Origin: Calliopum simillimum
Lineage: Eukaryota; Arthropoda; Insecta; Diptera; Lauxaniidae
Direction: 5' to 3'
DNA length: 64,000 bases
Assembly: GCA_951812925.1 (NCBI GenBank)
Contig: OX638368.1
Location: 80,148,909-80,212,908 of the forward strand
In this document: positions 56,798 through 64,000 of the stretch, one piece after another
Position numbering within the stretch: position 1 is the first letter of the stretch
How the letters are laid out: each line of letters starts with the position of its first letter
Translations under genes and position numbers: made by a program
The notes under the pieces: model-generated
What the model was told of the DNA's origin: nothing
Databases searched by the model: none
Seen by the model: the letters and a program-made list of their open reading frames with translations, nothing else

Positions 56798-57430
56798 GAG
56801 TGCAAAAATCTCATGTGAGATTCTTTTTTTTGTTGGAAAGGTTGCGAGGAGGAGCAGTGCATAGGTCTATTTTTTTTTAAGTGGGCGGTGCCACGCCCCT
56901 AAATAAAAAAAACGCTTTCACAGCTAAACCGCTGCATCGATTTTAACAAAATTTGGTATGGAAATAGGGCTAGCACTAAGGAACGATAGTGTGACCATTA
57001 TGTTTTTCAGTGGGTGGTGCCACGCCCCTAAATGTAAAAAATGGTCTCACGGCTAAACCGCTGCATCGATTTTAACGAAATTTAGTATGGAGGTAGGGTT
57101 AGCACTAAGGAACGATAATCTGACCATTATGTTTTTCAGTGGGCGGTGCCACGCCCCTAAATGGAAAAAACGCTCTCACGGCGAAAATACTGCATGCGAT
57201 TTTTATGAAATTTGTTATAGATATAGAGTTAGCACTATATAGCATGATTGATTTTTATGAATTTTGGTATAGAAAGATATCAAAAACTGTTTGCTCTTTA
57301 GTAGAAGTTACACGCCTCTAAATGGAAAGTACGATATTGCAACTTAGCTGCTGCACCGATGCAGATAACCCGAACCCTAAGGAAGACTATTAAAAGCTTT
57401 TTGTGTTTTATCGACCAAGAATGGGTATAA
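56798..57430. repeat. About 128-bp tandem array with GGCGGTGCCACGCCCC
   Basis: Units starting GTGGG(C/T)GGTGCCACGCCCC lie at about 56881, 57010 and 57138, with a decayed fourth near 57300. Each has a CGGCTAAACCGCTGCATCGA-like block and GGGTTAGCACTAAGGAACGA. It shares the GGCGTGGCACC core with the arrays at 5.7, 9.1 and 13.4 kb, but the rest differs. Confidence 0.7.
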
Positions 57431-57601
57431 AAACTTCTTCCTTTACTTTATGATCAAATCGAAATGGTTGCATTTCGGCCACAAGGCGAACTCTAGTAAT
57501 AATGAAAATAAAAAATAAAATTTCATACGCAGAAACTGGTTTTCCAATGTTCTTATCAGTGTAGCCGAAATGCTGCGTTCGGAGTATTTTACTCCAATTA
57601 A
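57431..57601. other. Short unassigned stretch
   Basis: No gene. The last four bases (57598-57601) are the TTAA target copy of the MITE that follows. Confidence 0.4.
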
Positions 57602-58335
57602 GGGGGGCTTCTCATGTAAAAATCGATTTTTTTTTTTCATAGGTTGATAGAATATCGTCTTGGGAGTATATTCCCAAAGTTTCATGACTCAACTCTAAAT
57701 ATTATGGAAAATATGATTGATTGAACCAGCGAGCTCATGTAAAATTTTCAAGAAATCGATTTTTTTTTAAAACTTTAAATCGTTTTTTCTCAAAACTATG
57801 GTTTTAAAATCGCGGTACACGATTGCGAAAAAACTACTTAACCGATTTTTGATTTCTAAAAAGTGTTTTGCAGATTATAAATTGAACGAGTGCATGAATG
57901 TCTGAAATTGTGGAAAAAAAGTTATTTTATACACTTTTTAGCCCCATTTAGTGAAAAAAAAAAATGACGAAAAAATAGCACTTTTTTTTCAAGACGTGAT
58001 TTCAATATTGTAGAATCGAATTTTTTTGGAGTTGCAGACATTCATGCACTCAGGGGAACCCTGCTGAGTAATAAAAAAATTTTGTTTTATGTTTCAGATA
58101 AATACTTTGGGCTCCACAATGTACCGCGATAAATCCTACTTGTTAAATGTCGCCACACGCAACATTGAATAAGTCCGCCATTTTGTCATTTTAGTTTTTG
58201 AAAAAATGCTTTTTTTATAGTTCAAACATGTTCTTAAATATATGCAAAAAATTATTTGTGTGTGTTTTTATTTTCCAAGTGAAAATCAATCCCGAAAAAC
58301 AACTACTTTTTGACGTGTTACATGAGAAGCCCCCC
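57602..58335. mobile_element. TTAA-flanked MITE, 734 bp
   Basis: TIRs GGGGGGCTTCTCATGTAA at both ends abut TTAA on each side (57598-57601 and 58336-58339). TTAA duplications are typical of piggyBac and Kolobok elements; the G-run start does not by itself decide between them. The frames inside are short and not transposase-like. Confidence 0.75.
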
Positions 58336-59027
58336 TTAAGTCGATATTCTCTCGTACTCAAAATTCGAATGAATACTTCTTTTTCAAAAGAACCAGAAAT
58401 ATGTTCATATTGTTATATTTCTTAATATTTCATATTGATACAATTGACTGAAATCTGAAATCTTCTTAAAAAAAACTTACGGTTGCATATGTGCAGCATA
58501 GGGTGGCCATGTAGTCTGGATTGTCCAGATAAAAATCTGAATAATAACATATATTAGGGGTTATCGGGAATCAATATTCCCTGAGAAAAATTCCCCCCCG
58601 TGCAATGAGGAATGCACGGCACACACTGGTTCAAAATCCCTAAAAGCTGGTCAAAAGTCGAAATCATTAAAGTTTCGAGACGAAATTTTTTACTTGGGGG
58701 TTTTTGGGGTCACTGATAACGAATCTGATGTTAGATTTTTAAAAAACAAAATGGCGGACTCGAAATGGCAAAAAACAACACTTGCACAATTTTTATATCT
58801 AGTTTAAAAATTTATTTCAAAACTTTAACTTTGATAGAGTTGTGTGCAACGTTAAATTGATCTACGTCAGAATGGGTTTTAGATTCCTTTATCATGGAGT
58901 AAAAGCTGTATAATAATACTAGCTGTTTTACCCGGCGTTGCACGGGTTTTAATAAAAGGCCAGATTTCACAAAAAAGCCAATAACGATATTTTTTTTTTA
59001 TTTTTTAAAACAAAGTGCCACAAACAG
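58336..59027. other. Unassigned sequence
   Basis: 58920-58960 has TAGCTGTTTTACCCGGCGTTG followed by CACGGG, a phrase common near the ends of dispersed invertebrate repeats; too short to assign. Otherwise no gene is seen. Confidence 0.35.
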
Positions 59028-59510
59028 ATGCTCCGATATATTTATTTTATCGGTAAAATTCCAAAAGTATCGCAAAATATTAAAATATACATTGAAGAAA
59101 TCGGTAAGATTTCAAGTTTATGGAAAAACGTCCAAAATATCGGTAAATGTCCAAAAGTATCGAAATACACCGAAGAAATCGGTAAAAGCCCAAATATTGG
59201 CAAACATCCTAAAATCGGTAAAAGTCCAAAAGTATTGGAAAACATCGAAGAAATAATAATAATAATACTTGATTGATATTATTATGAATAAGTGGCATGT
59301 TAAAGACTAAGTTATTCTACTCGAACGATTCAAATCAATAAATACTATATATAATAAAATCAGCAAAAGTCCAAATAAAGCGAAAAAGTTCCAATATGTC
59401 GAAAAAGGTCCAAAAGTTTCGAAAAACATTGACCACCCATCGAAGAAATCGGATAAAGTCCAAGTTTATCAAAAAACATCATATATATCGGTAACAGTTC
59501 AAATACATAT
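59028..59510. repeat. Degenerate minisatellite, left part
   Basis: Words such as AAATCGGTAAAAGTCCAAAA, CATCGAAGAAATCGGTAA and CGAAAAACATCCAAAATATC recur irregularly every 30-70 bp. The same words continue at 61434-62100 beyond the F2 insertion, so the array was once continuous. The open frame at 59028-59276 is a by-product. Confidence 0.7.
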
Positions 59511-61429
59511 GAATGGGTTTATTTGAAAGTGGAATAAGTCCAATTCCGGAAAAATTGAGTTTATGGTAGTTATAGCTAGCTATATATGTCCACTTATTAT
59601 ATTGAAAATTACAGACTCGCTAGACCACGATTTCATCAAAAATTACTCAAAAGAACTTTTCATGAAAAACATTTTTACAAAAATTATTTTTTTGAAAGTG
59701 GAATAAGTCCATTTTTTCATTTTTTACTATGTAGAAGATTTTGCTTTTAAATCAATTTAAAAATATTGGGAAGTGTTATTAAACCGGTGTTAAGTGTTTA
59801 CCACTGTAAATTAATCAAATTTTGTTATGCTGTAAAAATTTTTACAAGGGTAATAGAAAATAGTTGAGTTTTTTTGGTCTGAATGGACTTATTCCACTTT
59901 CATTTATAATAAATTTAAAAATTTGTTATACTTTTGTATGACTTATTCCATTTTTACTCACAAAATATTTTGTAAATTAAAGCAAAGGAAAATTAAAACT
60001 TAGAAAAATTTTACTTTAAAAACTGTTGTTGTTTCTTTTCTTTTCTTTTCGCTCAAGTAGGGCTCTGAAAATTGGTCACAACAACAACAAAAACAAAAAG
60101 TTCTTGTCGTACCTACTTTCGGAGATATAGCCATCGGAAGATTGAGATATATCTTTTATAAAAATTATTATAAGTTGGGAACCCCTAAAAGGATTTTAAT
60201 AATATTAGTGTCATACGAAAGATATGTTAACTTGCTACAAAATCAACTTAAAAAAAATTTTAATCCGAGTAGTGGTTTTAGAGATATTGCAAATTTTCAG
60301 AAACTTTGACCATTTTTTTATTTTTAAAGCACTATTTTTCCAAAAATTGTATCATTAATGCATAGTTTTAGTAACATATTATAAAAGCCCAATTTATTAC
60401 CTTTCATTTGACATGTAATTTGTACTTGATTTCTTGCATTACGTATTTTTTTTATAGGAAAACAAAAAAGTAAGTTGTTGGAAAACATCGGAAGAGTCTA
60501 CAGGAATCAGAATTAATCGAAAACTATCTAAAAACATCGTTATTGCTGTTTTTATTGCTGTTTTTGTTATTTTTGTAGTTGGTATTATTGTTGTTCTTGT
60601 AATGTATTCCTAAATTTCATGAAAATTTCTTTGGTTCACTTTTTTATTTTCCTTTAAAAAAATATGATAATGCAAGAAATCAGGTACAAATTATATGTCA
60701 AATAAAAGGTAATAAATTGGGCTTTTAAAATATGTTACTAAAACTATGCATTAATAATACAGTTTTTGGAAAAATAGTGGTTTAAAACAAAAAAAATGGT
60801 AAAAATTTCTGAAAATCTGCAATATCTCTAAAACCACGACTCGGATTAAAATTTTTTGTTGGTTGATTTTGTAGCAAGTTAACATATCTTTTGTATGACA
60901 CTAATATTATTAAAATCCTTTCAGGGGTTCCCAACTTATAATAGTTTTTATAAAAGATATATCTCAATCTTCCGATGGCTATATCTCCGAAAGTAGGTCC
61001 GACAAGAACTTTTTGTTTTTGTTGTTGTTGTGACCAATTTTCAAAGCCATACTTGAGCGAAAAGAAAAGAAAAGAAACAACAACAGTTTTTAAAGTAAAA
61101 TTTTTCTAAGTTTTAATTTTCCTTTGCTTTAATTTACAAAATATTTTGTGAGTAAAAATGGAATAAGTCATACAAAAGTATAACAAATTTTTAAATTTAT
61201 TATAAATGAAAGTGGAATAAGTCCATTCAGACCAAAAAAACTCAACTATTTTCTATTACACTTGTAAAAATTTTTACAGCATAACAAAATTTGATTAGTT
61301 TACAGTGGTAAACACTTAACACCGGTTTAATAACGCTTCCCAATATTTTTAAATTGAGTCGTACGCAAACCCTTTAATATCTCAGTTTATGAAAAAGTGG
61401 ACTTATTCCACTTTCAAAAAAACCCATTC
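59511..61429. mobile_element. F2 foldback element, copy B, nested in a minisatellite
   Basis: The ends GAATGGGTTTATTTGAAAGT and inverted CCCATTC match copy A. ATAT flanks both sides (59507-59510 and 61430-61433), a different 4-bp sequence from copy A's AATT, which supports a true 4-bp duplication. The length is 1919 bp against 1917 for copy A. The long inverted arms meet near 60540; the arms include TTTCGGAGATATAGCCATCG and GTTGGGAACCCC, shared with F1. No ORF. Confidence 0.85.
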
Positions 61430-61433
61430 ATAT

Positions 61434-62100
61434 ATTGAAAAACATCCAATAAAAAATTTTCGAAAAACGTACAAAATATCGGTAAAAGTCCAAAATGTCG
61501 AAAAACATCTTACATATCGGTAAAAGCCAAAATTATTGGAAACATTGAAGATATCGGTGAAAGTCCAAATACATATGTCGATAAATATTCAACATATCGA
61601 AAAGGGTCCAAAAGTTTCGGAAAATATTGAAACACAACGAAGAAATCGGTAAAGTCCAAGTTTATAGAAAAACATCCAAAATATCGGTTAAAGTCCAAAA
61701 ATGTCGAAAAACATCCTTTATAGCGGTAAAAGTCCGAAAGTTTTGAAAAATATTGAAACACATCGAAGAAATCGGCAAAAGTCTAAGTTTATCGAAAAAC
61801 ATCGAAAATATCGGTAAAATTACAAAAAAGAAATCGAAATACATCCTATATATCGGTAAAAGCCCAAAAGTTTTGAAAAATATTGAAACACATTGAAGAA
61901 ATCGGTAAAAGTTTTAAAACAAAACATCCAATATATCGAAACAAAATCAAAAGTTTCGAAAAATAGTGAGATATGTACATCGAAGAAATCGGTCAAAGTC
62001 CAAGTGTTTCGAAAAACATCCAAAATAGTCAAAAAGAATTGAAAAATATTGAAAAAAATGTAAAACATCGATAAAAGTCCAAAAATATTGAAAATATTGA
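61434..62100. repeat. Degenerate minisatellite, right part
   Basis: This continues 59028-59510 with the same words (AAAACATCCAAAATATCGGT, ATTGAAACACATCGAAGAAA). Several overlapping minus-strand frames of 60-106 codons arise from the repeat and are not genes. Confidence 0.7.
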
Positions 62101-62940
62101 GTTGGCATCACTGACGAAATTATTCTCATTTTTGCTCTCATCAACAACACAACATCAAGAATAAAAAAAAAAACAATAAATGAAAGGACGGAAAAGCCAA
62201 CAACAACACGTAACTCATGGCGCAGCAAGCTATAGCGACTGAAATGCAAACGATCATTTTTATGCAAGCATTGAATTTTTTTTTTTCAACAACTTCATAC
62301 TAAAAAAAAAGTTTATCTTATAAAAACCAAAAAAATAAGTATACAATCCTGTTCCTTACCACACGTAGAACGTTTTAAAAAAAAAATTATTAAAATTGGT
62401 TCGGTATATTTTGCACCAAATCGTTACATAGGGTTTTCATATAAGCAATTTTATATAAATAGTATAGATAAACATTTTATCATTTCGGGCGAGCATCACA
62501 TACTGGCAAGCAATATAAGTTAAATTTTCCTCTGGTTGCTTCAGAAAAAACCGCGTCACTCAAAAAAGGCGAAAAAGGTACCTCAATTTTTTTATATGTG
62601 TTAGAGAAGGTTTCAATCTTCTTAAATCCAAAAAATCTTGGTGGTATGATGTGGTATAAATTAGTTCTGGGCTTTTTTCATAACCATTGCAAACTGATTA
62701 TGTGAAATAATTTGAGGTTCGATAGTATTTTCTTTTACAAAGAGATTCCACATTCTAACATTAAAATCGGTTCAGTTTTACATACAATTTTTACAGTGAA
62801 CATTAAATTTTTACTTTTAATTCACAGAATTTTTCGTCTGAGAAGCGTACTTTTGGAGATATCCCAAGAGCATTGTGGGAATACCTGGATCTTTCTTATA
62901 AATTTTTTGAGGTCTATGAATATCTGTTAGACAATACGGT
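62101..62940. other. Unassigned AT-rich sequence
   Basis: A few (CAA)n words lie near 62150-62200. No gene or repeat boundary is recognised. Confidence 0.35.
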
Positions 62941-62954
62941 CCATAAAAAGTTAA

Positions 62955-63310
62955 TTTAAAAAAACTGGCAACCCTAAATTTTTGTTTCGTTGTTTTTGGA
63001 CTCAAGATGTTAATTTATAGAGAGAAAATGTTGATTTGAGTAATTTATTGGAAGAAAATTTTGATTTTTTCAAAAAAACCAGGTAGCAACCCTTAAAATT
63101 TACTATTAGTTTTTGGGTCAATCCTATAACTTTTCAATAAAGAAACTTAACAGAGAAAGGCAATTTTGCGAAAAAACCACTGGCAACCCTAAATTTTTTT
63201 TCGTTGTTTTTGGACTCAAGATGTTAATTTATAGAGAGAAAATGTTGATTTGAGTAATTTATTGGAAGAAAATTTTGATTTAAAAAAAAAATCAGGTGGC
63301 AACCCTAAAA
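62955..63310. repeat. 214-bp tandem duplication
   Basis: GGACTCAAGATGTTAATTTA occurs at 62998 and 63212. The surrounding CTGGCAACCCTAAATTTTT to AAGAAAATTTTGATTT block is nearly identical in both units, and a third GGCAACCCT ends the second unit. Noncoding. Confidence 0.75.
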
Positions 63311-63399
63311 AAATGCTGGACTTTTAAATAGTTTATCTAAGCGTGTTAAGACTAAAATTAAATTTTTTTTTCGAAATACATATATGATTTAAGCAAAAT

Positions 63400-63760
63400 T
63401 TACAAAAAACTCTTCCAGTATAGCGTTTGGTAGCTTTTGCTTGTATGGACGATGCCACGCCCTCTTGTCCGAATCCGCCTAGTTTTTGCTCAGAGCTTGC
63501 GCTTGGTTGAATTGTTGTGAACAATACTCCTAAAGTTGCATTTTGAAATATTTTTTGTATGGGCGGTAGGCGTGTCCGTTGACCCATTTCGCTCATTTTC
63601 AATCCCACGAGCTAACTTTTGCGAGGAAGCCAACGCACCAAATTCCATTGTATTATCATGGTTAGTTTTCCCGTACAGCCAGCCAGCCAGACAGACGGAC
63701 ATGGCTATATCGACTCAGGAGGTGACGCTGATCAAGAATATATGTACTTTTCTATAGAAA
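63400..63760 (+). repeat. Dispersed repeat with CAGCC-rich end, copy 3 (short)
   Basis: It follows the order of 9170-9610: GATGCCACGCCCTCTTGTCC, GGGCGGTAGGCGTGTCCGTT, a short (CAGCC)n tract, and ACATGGCTATATCGACTCAG. It breaks off at ACTTTTCTATA, before the terminal block present in copies 1 and 2. Confidence 0.65.
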
Positions 63761-63816
63761 CGTTTCCATAAATATATGGAACCACGAAAACCATTAAAAA
63801 ATGTTAATTTATACAT

Positions 63817-64000
63817 ATATGGGCAAATCCGAAAATAATCTCCTCTTATATGACCCAGTTTTTTTAAAAAAAATTTTTTCATGTACAATAACCAAATGTG
63901 GTGGAATTTATTCCTAGACGCATAAGCTCAAATTTTCAATAGGCGAACAAAAAAATTTCGACCTGAGTGGGTGTCAGGAGGTAGTTTTATCTGAAAATTT
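63817..64000 (+). mobile_element. F4 foldback element, left arm, cut by window end
   Basis: ATATGGGCAAATCCGAAAAT starts the F4 left arm and the match runs to the window edge (GTGTCAGGAGGTAGTTTTAT). It is slightly diverged from the copies at 46-52 kb, and its left flank (AATTTATACAT) is different, so it is an independent insertion. Confidence 0.75.

Noticed and set aside
58920..58965. TACCCGGCGTTG-CACGGG phrase as a retrotransposon end
   Set aside because: The phrase is widespread in invertebrate repeats and the match is too short to assign a family or boundary.
61510..62267. Overlapping 60-106-codon minus-strand frames
   Set aside because: They are by-products of the degenerate minisatellite, with Phe/Asp/Ile-rich low-complexity peptides.
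1..64000. A host gene cluster, defence system or other new pathway
   Set aside because: I looked on both strands; every strong coding signal belongs to a transposable element except the Myb/SANT-like fragment and a few unassigned patches.

Overview
The window is repeat-dominated, AT-rich DNA from an insect, most likely a higher (brachyceran) fly. The evidence is the mix of fly-type transposable elements: a Ty3/Gypsy retrotransposon, mariner relatives, non-LTR retrotransposon tails ending in the cysteine-rich C-termini common in flies, hAT- and MULE-like foldback elements, and CAA/TTG-rich spacers. A tephritid-like genome is a guess; nothing here is diagnostic. I find no intact host gene. The only gene-like sequence that is not clearly a transposon is a two-exon Myb/SANT-like DNA-binding domain near 4.1-4.6 kb, with a broken duplicate just upstream.

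Layout. 0-10.6 kb: two related TA-flanked DNA elements (741-2408 and 6416-6800), the Myb/SANT locus, a pair of GCGCCAA-rich inverted arms (4.6 and 7.7 kb), two inverted copies of a dispersed repeat with a CAGCC-rich end (5.2-6.0 and 9.0-9.7 kb), and the 3' end of a decayed Gypsy element (7.8-8.6 kb). 10.6-20 kb: noncoding tandem repeats, small decayed fragments (a mariner C-terminus, the C-terminus of an unnamed transposon ORF, a non-LTR RT C-terminus) and a TA-flanked 576-bp element. 20-31.6 kb: several copies of one foldback repeat (F1) surround a full-length Ty3/Gypsy element (23172-31139, 466-bp LTRs, 4-bp target duplication ATAT). That element carries a 1.1-kb DNA element nested in its 5' LTR and a 1.9-kb foldback element nested in its pol gene. 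31.6-44.2 kb: a run of DNA elements with readable ends: an hAT-like element with 88-bp internal repeats, an element built around a repeated GGGTAATGTGATAT motif, a maT-like (DD37D) mariner, a MULE-like foldback with a 10-bp target duplication, an hAT MITE and a TA-flanked MITE. 44.5-52.5 kb: a 2.4-kb segment present three times in tandem, ending in a second MULE-like foldback. 52.5-56.8 kb: a second, inverted copy of the first MULE-like foldback, split by a 2.5-kb insertion with coding-like patches. 56.8-64 kb: a 128-bp tandem array, a TTAA-flanked MITE, a degenerate minisatellite split by a second copy of the 1.9-kb foldback, and the start of another MULE-like foldback at the right edge.

The insertions can be ordered. 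Gypsy went in before both of its nested DNA elements. The maT-like mariner was present before the MULE-like foldback, because the foldback's 10-bp duplication contains the mariner's last bases. The minisatellite was present before the 1.9-kb foldback. The nested copies give clean empty-site evidence for target duplications and exact ends, which is the main value of the window.

I did not find a defence system, gene cluster or other new host pathway. The best candidates for something undescribed are the transcript-less long-inverted-repeat families, in particular the GAATGGG foldback with 4-bp duplications and the CCCGATCAA element built of ATATC palindromes. All boundaries and identities were read by eye; no alignment or database search was run.
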